Positions 50,581 through 62,734 of a stretch of 64,000 bases of DNA are shown piece by piece. Both the position numbers and the translations under genes were made by a program. Position 1 is the stretch's first letter, and every line of letters begins with the position of its first letter. Source of the DNA: Chrysomallon squamiferum (Eukaryota; Mollusca; Gastropoda; Neomphalida; Peltospiridae); the NCBI GenBank assembly GCA_012295275.1, contig CM022670.1, forward strand, positions 23,216,755-23,280,754, in the 5' to 3' direction. The notes under the pieces were generated by a model. It had not been told where the DNA came from. It did no database searches and worked only from the letters and a program-made list of their open reading frames with translations.

Positions 50581-51080
50581 CGCACGTGAAAACATATTGC
50601 TCCAATCTCCAACGAACCTTTTAAAACATAGCTAGCTCTTGTAAATAATTATTCCGCAGTATATATATTTTTCTCCAAAGGATATTTGTTTTCATTTCCC
50701 CCAGTACATCTACAGATCCTAACGGAGCCTTGTTTTAGAGTCTGCAATGGCGATTGCAGGACTTACTCAACAAATAAATACGAAGTAATTCCTGTCAAAT
50801 AGCCCTATAATAATTTCCGTTATATTTCTATTATACATAACTCCTTTTGACGCAGGCTTTGATGTCGCCTGTAATTTCCGACCCATTAGTCGATCATGCA
50901 TCAGAATCTTCGGTGGCACGCAAGAAAACAAATCTACTTGAATAATGTTGTGCACGTCTCTAGGCTCTGGCCGGAAACACGGTACAACAGGATAATACGT
51001 GTATTCTGTTCCCCCAGGGCTTCCTTTCAGCGAAAGAATCTCCATCCTGTGTAGATGACAAAAATAAACGTAGCTCGCGC
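50580..51080. other. Unique, GC-balanced island
   Basis: Unique mixed-composition stretch. A 92-codon - strand frame (50767-51045) carries no motif that I recognise. A 26-base poly-A follows at 51101-51126. Confidence 0.3.
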
Positions 51081-51129
51081 GGCCTACAAAGAAGTATATT
51101 GTAAAAAAAAAAAAAAAAAAAAAAAATCT

Positions 51130-51839
51130 AATACTTTCTTTCGTCTTATTTTTGTTGGTTGTCGTTCTTGCTGTTTGACATGTTGTTAACGTCGTTCGTT
51201 GTTATCTTTGTTCTTGTTCTGTTATTTGTTGCATTATATATATTTTATTTTCTATTTGTTGTTCGATATTTTGTTTTAATTTTTCTCTTCTCAAGTTCTT
51301 GCAGATCTTGTCGATGGACTGTGAGGTAAACAACCAGAGGATCCATTTTACTCTTCGCATCAATTAACTCCTTTCTCCTATCCAGTCAGTACATCAGGAC
51401 AGATTTATCAAAGTCTGTTATGCATGCTATCCTGTTGTCTGTGGTACCTGCACATGATATATAACTTCATGTTTCACCGAAAATAAAATTTCGTAATAGC
51501 TGAATCAGCAGGTTACCTCATTGTCATACGTCTAATAACCGTTCATAAATTTATTGATGTTAAACATTGATTTTATTCATCTATATCCCCACCTATTCGT
51601 TTATTCATTCTTTCCAAAGAAAGCCCTTCTGAAAGTTTCTCCTTCATTGTAAAGGTTGTTTATATTTATGTAGATAAATGTTATAGGTTAGAGCATCTTC
51701 TGATTATTTGAATGAAAACTTTGAAATTTGGATCCGAACTGAAGAACTGGCTGATGTTGGACACTTTAGCAATGTCACTGCAGTTCTAGTCTATGATTTT
51801 CCATGATGCGTTCTTGGATTTATTAATTTTTATTTTATT

Positions 51840-51840
<1 letters not shown>
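51130..51840. other. AT-rich intergenic DNA, no gene seen
   Basis: GTT-type triplet drift near 51150-51270; no gene. Confidence 0.5.
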
Positions 51841-51841
<1 letters not shown>

Positions 51842-51916
<75 letters not shown>

Positions 51917-52046
51917 TTATAATATAATCTTTGTGTTTTCTTGTTTTTAGCACTATAAAAAAGTTAAATTATTAAAAAAGAAAGAAAAAAGAAAGAAGCA
52001 AATAAACAAATCAACAAACAAACAAACAAACAAACAAACAAACAAA

Positions 52047-52093
<47 letters not shown>

Positions 52094-52095
52094 AT
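51842..52095. repeat. (ATT)n, (AAAC)n and (AAAT)n cluster
   Basis: About 24 ATT units (51842-51915), then after about 100 bases eight AAAC units (52013-52045) joined to about 12 AAAT units (52046-52095), a one-base drift between two tetranucleotide arrays. Confidence 0.93.
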
Positions 52096-52479
52096 GATAA
52101 AATCGAACTCCAAGAAAGTTAAATTAAATACAAATCATATAAAATAAAATTATGTTTAAAAATGGTGAATGTCATTCATAAGTAAATTTCTCGTCTGATT
52201 TTTACTTCAAGTGCCACAGAATCCTGAATTTTGCTTTTATTGTTGTAAAATACGAAGTTAACGAACAATTTTTTGACATAAACTCGAATATATCACGAAA
52301 TATTTTATCTAATATAATGAGTTATTTGAAGATGTATGATGTTGACTAACCACTTCTTTTTGATATTCACATTCAGAGTAAAGGGCTTTAATAAGTTTAT
52401 TAAACTTTATTTGATAAATATTACTTTTTTTAGAAGCGGACTCCTAATTGCCAATATTTTGGCTTTACCAATAACGCCA

Positions 52480-52990
52480 TCTGTTAGAGTATGATGGACT
52501 TCGATAGCCATTACCCCCCGGGACATTAAGATCCTCTGATCTTACTTCTTAAATAATTAAGAGTTCTTCTGTGTCCTGATGTCTTCGGGGTGTGTTGTAA
52601 CAACGAAAAATCTACGTTTAGGGCTTCGGAGGGCGTACTTTCTTGTTTGTAAGGTAAACCGGGCATGAACGAATATGACTCAGGTTTTAATTAGTATTTG
52701 ATCCTGATTTCGCCCTAGGGTGAATCGATGCCAGATTGTGAGCGCCAATTACACTTCATGGAAAAATCTGATAGCTCCTTATGTTTGTGTCTTCTCAGAA
52801 GGGTATCTTGCAATCAAAAATTACCCAACAGAATTTCACGCCAGTGCACGAATATCAAGAGTTGGGCTCGCCTCATCTCGCCGGACGCGTTTCATTGGAT
52901 TCTCAAATTGGCTTACCTCTAATCAGATTCCTGCGAGCCTCTAATTAATCGCTATCTCGTTTTCTCGGGCTTGACAAGCGGATGTGCATT
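52480..52990. other. Unique island with homeobox-type words
   Basis: Non-repetitive GC-balanced sequence including TACCCCCCGGGACATTAAG near 52513, CGCCGGACGCG near 52879 and CTCTAATTAATCG near 52941. Overlapping + frames of 64-74 codons at 52720-52944 show no domain. Candidate regulatory DNA. Confidence 0.35.
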
Positions 52991-52999
52991 GCTAAATCC

Positions 53000-54280
53000 T
53001 CTTTAGAACTCTTTACAAAGTTAAAATGTTGATAAGGTTCCCGTTTTTAATGTGTGATCTTTTTGAAGTAAATTACGATAGCAAGAGGACAAAGTAGCTG
53101 TTGTTTGTGGGTATTAATTTTTAAAAAAGAATTTTAAAAGATGTTTTTTTTTTTTTTTCTGGACAATGAACAACATCAAAATCTGATTTCTAGAACTAGT
53201 AGTATGACATAATTATAATCACTAAACACTGAAAAGAAGAATGGACAGATAGTCTTTGAAAATTTAATAACATTATTCATTCTACTATCCATTAAAAATC
53301 TTCTACATCAGAGATTTGAAAGAGGATTATGTCCAAGCGGTTTGAAAAGTTATCACGGGGCTTTATCAGTTAACTCATCTTAAGAAATCTGGCTTCATTT
53401 TAATCCACATTTTTTTCTTCTTCTTCCATTTTTCTTTTTCTGGAATTCCGATTATTCGAAAATTCTATGCTGATTCATTCAACTTAGGAGATTAATGTAA
53501 AAAGTGCATTTTTAGTTTGTTTTGCTAATGTTATGCTGCAGCTGAATTCCTGTAAAGCAAGATCAAAGTCCTTACGGACTCTTCAGCTGAATTTTAATAT
53601 GAAGATGGTTCTTTGATCAAACTAAGAAAATACAAAAACATGGTTTTCTTTTCTTTTTCTTTCTTCTTTTGAAGATCTTGAGAAATAAAAGCATTAAGCT
53701 TTGTGTGTTATCATCATCACCATTATTATAAACATCATCATCCATATTATTATTATTATTATTATTATCATGATTGTGAACTAGTACTGATATTGCATAT
53801 CGTTTTTCATCATCATCATCATCATCATCATTTTATTAATATTGTTATTATTAAAAACAAAAATAATTTTGGAAAAAATGTTATTACTTGCGGCACTTTA
53901 AAATATATTCTCCTGTTTTTAATACTTTTCTTGCATATTAAATCTGATAAAATATTTTGTGTTTCTTTCTTTACTGATATATATCATTTATAAGCACAGT
54001 ATTTGTGTATATATTTTCAAACAAATAAAATAAAATAAAAACAAACTGAATTTAATTATAGCTATTGAGAATTAGTTTCTGATAATCACAGATCTGCCCA
54101 GAGAATGAGCTGAACATACAATCCGTTCTTGTATAAAAGTAACCTTTTTCGTTCACTTTAATATTTAAATATCCACTTTAAATAACAAAGATTTATTTAA
54201 AGCCAAAAAAAGAGAAAGTACTAACAGGCCTACAACTGAAGCTGGTAACAGTTTAAGTGAAAAAATCTGACTACTGCTAG
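53000..54280. other. AT-rich intergenic DNA with ATC/ATT triplets, no gene seen
   Basis: Triplet clusters at 53709-53770 and 53808-53832 (ATC). The His/Tyr frame over them is an artefact. Confidence 0.5.
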
Positions 54281-54800
54281 ACGAAGGCTGGTTGCAATAA
54301 AGTGAAAATGACGTAAGAAAATTTCTCATCATGTCCAGCGACTTTCCAACACGTTTTGCTCCAACTTCTTAATTATATCACTCGGCGTTATGTAAATCGA
54401 AATCAAGACACGTGACCGAATAACGAACCAGTAATCACCTACAGACCAAGATATTTTATTATGTCACACAGTAGCTTAAAGGTGTGAACACTTGCATTCG
54501 TCTTTAACAAGCGTAAATGAAATATTCTGTGAATTCGTTACTGTTTATTAACCAAAGCTTTGAAACAAAAGGTCCGGTAACTCTAACCTTTGAAAGACCG
54601 GTAACTCTAGACCTCCTTAACAATAAACTTGGCGATTATAAGAACCGTTATTTAGTTAGTGCCAAGTGTCTAGCTAATTGGTAATGGTCTTTATGCCAAA
54701 AACAATTATTCCATTTCCAGAGTTCCACGCGATGAGTGGATTTTAGGAGATTACCGACGGAAAACAGGGATCACGAAGTTCATTATTTCAGCTTTCAAAA
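54280..54800. other. Unique, GC-balanced island
   Basis: Non-repetitive sequence with a small direct repeat, GGTCCGGTAACTCTAACCTT at 54571 and GACCGGTAACTCTAGACCT at 54596. No coding signal. Confidence 0.3.
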
Positions 54801-55489
54801 GATTCGTTTTCCATTACATTATACAGGCTTATGTTTACTTTGCTGTTCATGAGAGCATCTCTCTCCGAGCAACAAAATCTTGCAGTGATTTATCAGTAAT
54901 GATGTAAATAAGAGTGACATGGAACATTCAGCTACTTAAAGGCGGAGATTCACGTATTAAGAAGACAGCTTGATTAAGATCGATATTTTTGAAAGGATGG
55001 GTGTTTTGGGATTTATTTTATGTGTGAAATCTGAAATTAAAAATTGTATTAGTCTTTATGTATCATTTAATTTGTAACAATTTGTTCGGCTGATTTGTTA
55101 ACCGAATAACAAATAACAAGTTTATTGTTTCTAAAGTATCTTTATATGTTTTATTGTTTATATATTTATGTATATGTTGGCAGAGACTATCAAAATATCT
55201 GTATCATTATGAAACACTTTTTTGTGATTACTTGTTTAACGATGTGTCAATTTTAGGTATTTTTTTTTCTTCAAAAAACAACAACAACAACAACACATGC
55301 ACAACAAAACAAACGATTTTGAAGAATACTGAAGTGCCAATTTTATTTTATTTTCTTAATTTTACAGGCCAATATCTTGATTTTAGGAATAATTCATTTT
55401 AAAATTATGTAAATTGTTTAGGAAAATATTACTGTTTATAGGCCAATCTCCTTTTAATTTTAGAATGTTAATTAACAACCGATTATCAA

Positions 55490-55635
55490 AGGCATATATA
55501 TATATATATATATATTATATATAATTAACACATTTAAAATATATATATATATAGATCTGAAAAAATTTGGGAACAGAAAGAATTAAACAAAATAACGAAG
55601 AACAAACAGAAAACATATATATATATATATATAAT
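55490..55635. repeat. Three (TA)n tracts
   Basis: TA runs at about 55495-55515, 55540-55553 and 55614-55633 within AT-rich DNA. Confidence 0.85.
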
Positions 55636-55669
55636 TATCGGAAATATTTTCAAATAGGAAAAATGATGT

Positions 55670-56030
55670 TTGCTTTCAGACGGCCCGCCCACGTCGTCTG
55701 GACACATGTAACGGATGCAACTCCATTACGACGTCTTGAGCACCTGTAATCCTATTAGAGTTTGAAGAGGATTTAATTATTGCTTTTATAATCTTGGACG
55801 ACTGACCAGCCATGGGCGTTCTTAGACCAATATGGCTTAACCTCGTGACAAAGAATATTGGCCTCAAGTGACGTTGAAATTAAAAATATGCGGCTAATCA
55901 ATGCCCCGCCGTGCGGTAATTGCATGTCCATTTCCGACGTCCATGTTAACAGTATCTGAGAAATCCTGGACGACAAAGGGCAATAATGCTGAGAGTATGA
56001 CGCAGTTTTCAAAGAGACCGGTTCATAACC
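55670..56030. other. Unique, GC-balanced island
   Basis: CpG-containing sequence starting abruptly after AT-rich DNA (GACGGCCCGCCCACGTCGTC near 55679). It includes GATTTAATTATTGC and GTGCGGTAATTGC homeobox-type words. Both strands are open for 60-70 codons without recognisable domains. Ends just before a (GA)n array. Confidence 0.37.
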
Positions 56031-56047
56031 AAAAGAGAAAAAAATAG

Positions 56048-56055
<8 letters not shown>

Positions 56056-56137
<82 letters not shown>
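56056..56137. repeat. (GA)n microsatellite
   Basis: About 40 GA units, immediately followed by the dispersed repeat copy A. Confidence 0.95.
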
Positions 56138-56138
<1 letters not shown>

Positions 56139-56230
56139 AGAAAGAGTGAGATCATTCAGGTATTTTTTTTCTTTCATAAATATTTAATATATTTCATAAA
56201 CTATTTCTTTCAGATCCAGGAGCAAAATTA
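56138..56230 (+). repeat. Dispersed GA-linked repeat, copy A
   Basis: Starts CAGAAAGAGTGAGATCATTC, continues through a T-run, TTTCATAAATATTTAATATA and ends CCAGGAGCAAAATTA. A near copy stands at 59390-59483 in the same orientation and also directly after a (GA)n array. Copy A is followed by another five GA units. Confidence 0.9.
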
Positions 56231-56332
56231 GAGAGAGAGAGAATCAAAATCATATACACATACAAGTACACGAACAAGTTTACGTTCAGACATATATGCA
56301 GTCATTTATACACACACATACGTTCATTCATT

Positions 56333-56430
56333 CATACATACATACATTCATACATACATACATACATACATACATACATACATACATACATACATACATA
56401 CATACATACATACATACATACATACATACA

Positions 56431-56461
<31 letters not shown>
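56333..56461. repeat. (CATA)n microsatellite
   Basis: About 30 CATA units with a few CATT interruptions at the left end. Confidence 0.95.
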
Positions 56462-56462
<1 letters not shown>

Positions 56463-56589
56463 ATTCTCTTCTTTTCACATTCAGTGTCTTACTCAACAAA
56501 GATTGAAACAGATTTGAGGATCAACGCCCCCTAACAGCGCTCAGACAGACCACTAACAATTTTCTTTTTGTATGCATAATCCGTCTGGT

Positions 56590-57180
56590 GACATAGGTGT
56601 TAGAAACACTGATTATTATTTCTGTCAGCGAGTTGCACGTCACATTGGCAATAAGTTACCTGCTTCCAGAATCACGCACAACGCATTGCGTAACATTCAG
56701 AGAGCAGAGAGACCTCGATCGCACACTGCGAAATGATAACCCGCCGCATGACGGTCATAAATATACTGTCGGTGAAAGGGTTACGTTATGCAATGTTGTC
56801 GTGTCATATAATAAAGCAAATTAGTTTCGACCCCGATAGTTCTGACAATGATTAATCGCAGCACCGCTGACGTAAGAGGCTAAACACAATGGCGGCAGAC
56901 GATCTTTGGTCGGTTCAGCCAGTGTGAGGTGGGAAAGTACAATGTTTATGATTGGTCGATGTAACTTTTAAGATGCCACGAGTCCGTAATTGTTTAATAT
57001 TTCCGGGCAGGGTGAACGGTTATGAAAACAGAACTGTACGCGAATGAAAAATAGCTAACAATTATTTTTGTTGATGATGTCGACCTTTCGATCTCAAGGT
57101 TCTGACACGTAAATTCGTAGTGACAGTTCTTTGTAAGAGAATATGGGTCATTTGACTCAGCTGACATCCTTGGCGTTTTA
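56590..57180. other. Unique island with C/EBP-like and YY1-like words
   Basis: About 590 non-repetitive bases with CpGs. ATTGCGTAAC at 56685-56694 resembles a C/EBP half-palindrome and AATGGCGGC at 56888-56896 resembles the YY1 core. A 75-codon + frame (56597-56824) is unrecognised. Candidate regulatory DNA. Confidence 0.38.
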
Positions 57181-57209
57181 AAAGGAGCAATAACTGTTGT
57201 TATGTTAGT

Positions 57210-57212
<3 letters not shown>

Positions 57213-57291
<79 letters not shown>
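57213..57291. repeat. (TC)n microsatellite
   Basis: About 39 TC units. Confidence 0.95.
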
Positions 57292-57294
<3 letters not shown>

Positions 57295-57426
57295 GTGGGT
57301 CTGTTTAGTTCATTGAATATATGTTTGGGTAATAATTTGTTTTATGAACTATAATTCTTTCAGAAAAATTATAAAATAAAACCTTACCAATAATCTCACA
57401 ACTATTTAAAAATTTAATAAAACACC

Positions 57427-57505
57427 AATAGTTAAAAATAATGGATTTTAGTGTATCTCAATTCATTCTAAGGTATAATTAGAATACACTAAATTTTTAA
57501 CTATT
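57427..57505. repeat. Imperfect foldback (79 bp)
   Basis: AATAGTTAAAAAT at 57427 pairs with ATTTTTAACTATT ending at 57505, and TTTTAGTGTAT near 57447 pairs with ATACACTAAA near 57484; an extra roughly 8 bases bulge from the left arm. It is AT-rich and could be a miniature inverted-repeat remnant. Confidence 0.7.
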
Positions 57506-57639
57506 CAACATTTTTAGTTTGCTTCGTTTAAGCCAAACTGACTGAATGCTTTTATAAACTTCAATTTTTCCCCACTCTCTCTTTCAAGTCCCCCGGTTTT
57601 GTGTTTTCTGTTGAATAAACAACATCTAAATAACAGACT

Positions 57640-57960
57640 CTCGACAACTTAAAACACCCATACGCCTTGAAGACCAGTTCTAAGCAGGTGCTTCTCTCAT
57701 TGACTTCTTGTTAAAGACTCATCACGGCGGGGTAGACTCCAGACTCGGGGTCACACTGGAAACAGTTTGGGCTAAAAGCAGACATTTAGAGCCATAAATT
57801 CTGGTTTACTGCCGTGGCAACGACCTTAGTGACACCGCAGTAGCATCGACACTGGTTCCGTGACCAGAGCCGCAACATCTTTGGAAGGTTTATTACTGCT
57901 TCTAATGATAAGCGGAACTGTCTGTGGGAGTTTCCTCTTCAAAACTGACAAGTATACTGC
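57640..57960. other. Unique, GC-balanced island
   Basis: Mixed-composition unique sequence (CGGCGGGGTAGACTCC near 57725, CACCGCAGTAGCATCGAC near 57833) with no recognisable coding content; a 67-codon + frame begins at 57860 with a hydrophobic stretch but no other support. Confidence 0.3.
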
Positions 57961-58480
57961 CGGCCTGCTAACAGATGTTAAAATCACTAAGACTTATATG
58001 TTTAACACTGAAATAAAACTTCTTTATTTTACTCTTCTGAAAAATACCAAGTTCTTAAATTGAACTGTTACTATATTGGAACTGAAGTTCTGTCATTTTT
58101 GTTGTTGTTGTTGATGTTGTTATTGTTGTTTTTATTTTTATTTAGTTGCTTGTTTGCACAAGCTATTGACAAATACACAACACTATCATACACATAAAGA
58201 AACCCTTATTTAAATACACAAATACGCACTCAGTCACACAGAAAATATTAAACACCTGTATCTGTCAATTTGATAAATAATATAATTATGAAAAATACTG
58301 TCAGTTTAATAACACATGAGGCCTGTTACCATTCTGGTTTAATGATACACGAAGATGTCATTTCCAGGAATAGCTGTTTATCACTCTAACCTCATCATTA
58401 AAAATTAAAATAATATCTTCAGCCAAGACAGCAACAGACAATAGATAATCTCAAAGCCAATCCTTAAAATATTAAACAGC
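57960..58480. other. AT-rich intergenic DNA, no gene seen
   Basis: GTT triplets at 58098-58130, otherwise unique AT-rich sequence. Confidence 0.5.
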
Positions 58481-58880
58481 ATCCAGCGAAACGTTTTAAC
58501 CCCGTAAGTTATCCGTATAAATAACACTGTCTTGATGGACGCATTCTGATTATCTGTTACTCGATACCTCTTCCGCGAAACTACGTGGCCATACATCATT
58601 TTGGTAAATGGGTCTTGTAAGTAGAAATGTTAAGAATTAAGAAAACTTTTTGTCTAAGTTAAGCGTAATTCAGGTGCGAAATTAAGTGACAATGTTGGGA
58701 CAATAGTCGTATGTCACCGAGCAGACTGAGAGGTAAAGGAAAAAACGGAGAACTCGGTACAGGTGGGCTTAGGCGTTTCCTGGGAAATAAGAAAAGCTGA
58801 CAAGGAGACATTCATCGTGTGTATGTTTACGAGCACTGACTAACGACGTCTGACACGGGATACATAAAGCTACCTGAGTC
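58480..58880. other. Unique, GC-balanced island
   Basis: Non-repetitive sequence with CpGs; no frame with recognisable features. A 30-base poly-T follows at 58991-59020. Confidence 0.28.
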
Positions 58881-58988
58881 ATCCGCACACAAAAATGTCA
58901 TTCGTGCCTGTGTTTTTAAATACGTGTTACATAAATTATGTTCTTTGTAAATCGAGGATTTGTCTTGTTATTTCACGATTAAAATTTA

Positions 58989-58990
<2 letters not shown>

Positions 58991-59020
<30 letters not shown>
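58991..59020. repeat. Poly-T tract
   Basis: 30 consecutive T. Confidence 0.9.
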
Positions 59021-59022
<2 letters not shown>

Positions 59023-59281
59023 TAAAAACTCACTATTATGTCTTGTGAAATAGAAACCTGACCAAACTCTGAAAGGCTGGATTGTGAGTGAATTAATTAC
59101 AATTTTATGCACGTGTGTAAATAATCAAACGATCAATGGTTAATGGGCCTTATTTTAAATCCTATTGTGAGTACAGTATTTAATTTGAAACATAAATATA
59201 CATTTGTATCTATCCCATCTCTATCCCTATTATATCTCTTTCTTTTTTCTCTCTCTCTTACATAAACAGGCAAACATGTTC

Positions 59282-59389
<108 letters not shown>

Positions 59390-59483
59390 CAGAAAGAGTG
59401 AGATCATTCAGGTAGTTTTTTCTTTCATAAATATTTAATATATTTCATAAACTATTTATTTCTGACCCCAGGAGCAAAAATTA
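59390..59483 (+). repeat. Dispersed GA-linked repeat, copy B
   Basis: Near copy of 56138-56230 (CAGAAAGAGTGAGATCATTC start, TTTCATAAATATTTAATATA middle, CCAGGAGCAAAAATTA end), differing at a handful of positions, mostly in the T-run and around the CAGATCC/TGACCCC segment. Confidence 0.9.
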
Positions 59484-59523
59484 CATTATTTTTGCCATTA
59501 AATAAATTGAAGCGAACAATTAA

Positions 59524-59532
59524 ATAAACAAA

Positions 59533-59609
<77 letters not shown>
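59524..59609. repeat. (AAAT)n(AAT)n compound microsatellite
   Basis: About 16 AAAT units passing into AAT units. Confidence 0.93.
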
Positions 59610-59611
<2 letters not shown>

Positions 59612-60029
59612 TATATTTTCTTGGAGTATAATAATATTGATTTATAATAAATATCATATATCAGCTATTTAATACAATATGATTTTCTTGGTTTTGTTAT
59701 CTTTGTATTAAATAAATAAATAAATAATAAGATGGAAACAAATTTGAAAAGAAAAGAAAGAGTGAAAGTGTGTAAGAAAGAGAGAAACGGATAAATGAAC
59801 AGAAACTGATTATGAAATAAACAAAGACCGCAGACTTTTTTTAAATCTTGATAAAAAGGATATTTCTCTTTGTAATTTAATAAATTTAACACATCGCTGG
59901 ACTGATTGCCTGCCATCCTAAGTAGCATTGTGAGCCGAGGCTTTGAACCAAAACCCTGAAACCGCCTCACCCATGATTGTAAAGCGCACTGGATTTTTTT
60001 TTTTTTTTTTTTTTTGTACGAACAAGATC

Positions 60030-60310
60030 CTCTAGGAAATCCTGCCTTCTGAATATTTTACCATTTCGTTTAATTGGGCCAAACGCTTTGAGCCTTGGAC
60101 TAATGAAGCTGCTGTGTGGAAATAATGTTAATTATTGTCAAAGCCGAGATGCAGCGCGACTTTCGCCCGAGGGATGACCCCCGGGTGGATCGACGGGTAC
60201 TTGAAAGCCGACACGTGACCCATTAACGATCTCGACCGCCGTGGAAATAACAACGACTTCTCCGAAAACGGTTTTAAGTTTCACAGCGACTTTCGGACGT
60301 GGTCATTGTC
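60030..60310. other. Strong candidate regulatory island with an E-box
   Basis: One of the densest CpG clusters in the window (GCAGCGCGACTTTCGCCCGA near 60152, CCCCCGGGTGGATCGACGGG near 60178) with CACGTG at 60212-60217 and CATTAACGAT nearby. It lies between poly-T tracts, has no open frame with protein features, and contrasts sharply with AT-rich flanks. Regulatory reading is inference. Confidence 0.42.
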
Positions 60311-60401
60311 TTGCAAAGCCAATACTTGAATAAATCTTGACTTAATGACGTTTCCAGTCGTTTCGTGATTGTCTTTGAGAACCGAATACCTTTCTTTTCT
60401 G

Positions 60402-60429
60402 TTTTTTTTTTTTTTTTTTTTTTTTTTTT
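60402..60429. repeat. Poly-T tract
   Basis: 28 consecutive T. Confidence 0.9.
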
Positions 60430-61345
60430 CAAGAGAACATAAATTGCGATAATGGGCGGATATCAATTTACGGTGTAATGCGGTTCTCTTATGCAATACG
60501 TCTGCAGCTGTTTACATGTTGTAAATTTATTACATGGAAAATAATGAAGTGGAGTTACAGAACCGAACAAAGTCATCTGATATTTTCTTTTATTAAACTG
60601 TTACGTGTTAATGCAAAGTAACATTTGATTTATCTCTGATTCCGCGGGGTTGTTGTAATGCTGATAAAGAAATGTCCAGAACGTATTTGATGCTTGTCAT
60701 AAATATTGTATTATTTATAAGAACGACTGTTGCAAATGTTTATTATTGTCTACATGCAGTGTTTGTATTTTTGTGAATAGTCAAGTTTTTATAAATTATG
60801 TGTATTTTTAACCGCGCCTAGCCGTCTGCTTGATTCTTGTTAAAATAGATTATTTTAGTTTATGCTATTTTCTATTACTATGAAGAAATTAATATTGGAA
60901 ATAATGTAAGTGTAGTGATGTCAAAAATAAATACATTAGTAAATAAGTAAATAATAAAATATAATAAAATAAAATAAAATAAAATAAAATAAAATAAAAT
61001 AAAATAAAGTAAAGTAAAATAGAATAACGCAGTACAAAGTCAGCCACCAAAAACTAATGAACTTTAGATGAACATTTTTGTCTCTTTTAAAAAAAGTCAG
61101 TAGCTGAGAGATCTGTGTTTAAAGGGCACAGTACTTCTGAACTTGGTTCTCTGACGATGAACTAGTTTCTTGAACCGTAATCTACAAGCTGAAATTTGAA
61201 AATATTTCTTTTGTCTAGCGAATATTCTGTTATTAATGTTTAAATTTCAGAACCGTATTTTGAAAACATTTGATATTTGAATTATTATGATAATCATATA
61301 GAGAACTGTTTTATGTAGTGAACTTAAATAAATGTTGTTTGATTT
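60430..61345. other. AT-rich intergenic DNA with (AAAAT)n, no gene seen
   Basis: Contains an AAAAT pentanucleotide array at about 60954-61015 (roughly ten units). No exon recognised. Confidence 0.55.
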
Positions 61346-61346
<1 letters not shown>

Positions 61347-61376
<30 letters not shown>

Positions 61377-61379
61377 TTT
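61347..61379. repeat. (TTTA)n microsatellite
   Basis: About eight TTTA units followed by (CATT)n. Confidence 0.88.
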
Positions 61380-61399
61380 GCTTACTCATTCATTCATTC

Positions 61400-61680
61400 A
61401 TTAATAATTTTTTTATAATTTTATTTAAACACAAGTGAGGGAGTAAAGATTTCAAATCTTCGTAAAAAGTATATGGGATGAGATCTAGGAAGCTTTCAGA
61501 CTTCAGCAATATAGCGTAATCACAAGCTAACCGAAGCCGATCTATACAACATTTGTACCAAGCTGACTCTGAAACGATGTCTATCTTATCTGATGAATTC
61601 ATGTGGCAAATGGCCGATCTAATGATGACGAGTCTAGACGCTAGATCACCTAGTGGCTTCAGCTATAAAGATGTATTTTT
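61400..61680. other. Unique sequence with an unrecognised 70-codon frame
   Basis: A - strand frame (61390-61602) of ordinary-looking amino acid composition with a Cys pair and several Leu. No domain recognised and no clear splice or promoter context, so it is not called. Words near 61620-61660 include two TCTAGACG/CTAGATC segments. Confidence 0.22.
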
Positions 61681-61881
61681 ATAATGATCTTATGTAAATT
61701 AGTGAAGTCCGTGTAGTTCAGTGTCTCAAATTAGTTGTTTTAGGGCTTCTGTTCGTATCATTAGAACGGATCACCTGTTTCCATCTTTCATTAGTAGTCT
61801 TGTATTCGTATGTTTTCACATTAAGTAGAAAATTATAAATATTTAATTATTTATCTTATATCAGGTACAATACAGTAGGCC

Positions 61882-61883
<2 letters not shown>

Positions 61884-61951
<68 letters not shown>
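61884..61951. repeat. (AAT)n microsatellite
   Basis: About 22 AAT units. Confidence 0.95.
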
Positions 61952-61953
<2 letters not shown>

Positions 61954-62269
61954 GTATGGTATAGTAATATTAGTAGTAGTAGAAAGGGTATGCAATAGAA
62001 GTGGTATGCAATAACAAGAATAAAACTAAGAGTAAAAAATAATTACATATTCATTTTCGAAGATGAACCATGAATTAATTGTAATTCTTCGTGCAATGTT
62101 TTCATTCACGATATGATCTAGTAACAATAGATTAGCAACCGATTTTAAAAATAAGACAACATTTGACAAACAATGAACCCAGCAATTGAAAAGGTCACGA
62201 GATTATTTTGCAAAAGCAGATAAAAAAATTAAATGGATTCACACGTAGTAATGACTATTTGGTATCTCC

Positions 62270-62620
62270 TTCTATCATCATCGTGTCCGCCATGATGAAA
62301 ACAATTGAACGCGTCTTCGTTCTCTGAATTTTACTCGGACCCCAAAACGGGCGGGAATGTTGTCACTGTCGTCTGCTAGAGATAACGTCAGAGATCAATT
62401 GGCAAGAGCTTTTATCGCACTCACATGTCGTATTCGTGATGATTAGCAGAAGGGTTTTTCACAGGATCATCATTAGCGAGTGTCACTCCCAGGGAAAGTG
62501 ATGGACAAGCCTCTGTTATTATTGCTACACATTTGAAGTTCTTCGTAATCAGGACAAACAATTTTCTTAAATACCCTTGTGAGGAAGACTTGTCCTCTGA
62601 AGTGTGGATATTTACCCAAA
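62270..62620. other. Unique island with an E2F-like word
   Basis: CpG-containing unique sequence with CCGCCATGATG near 62287 and GGGCGGGAA at 62349-62357 (E2F-like core). A 68-codon - frame (62421-62627) is unrecognised. Candidate regulatory DNA. Confidence 0.35.
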
Positions 62621-62734
62621 ATAACACTCGGAATTGTTTTTCATTTTTATCTGAAAGTCATTAATCATTACTTTGTTTTTTTGTCATGTCATATGGTATT
62701 ATAAATGATCCTATGTCGTAGTAAACTTGCTCAA

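Noticed and set aside
56145-56160. TGAGATCATT in both GA-linked repeat copies resembles the start of bantam microRNA
   Set aside because: The match stops after about ten bases, no hairpin surrounds it, and it sits in a repeat.
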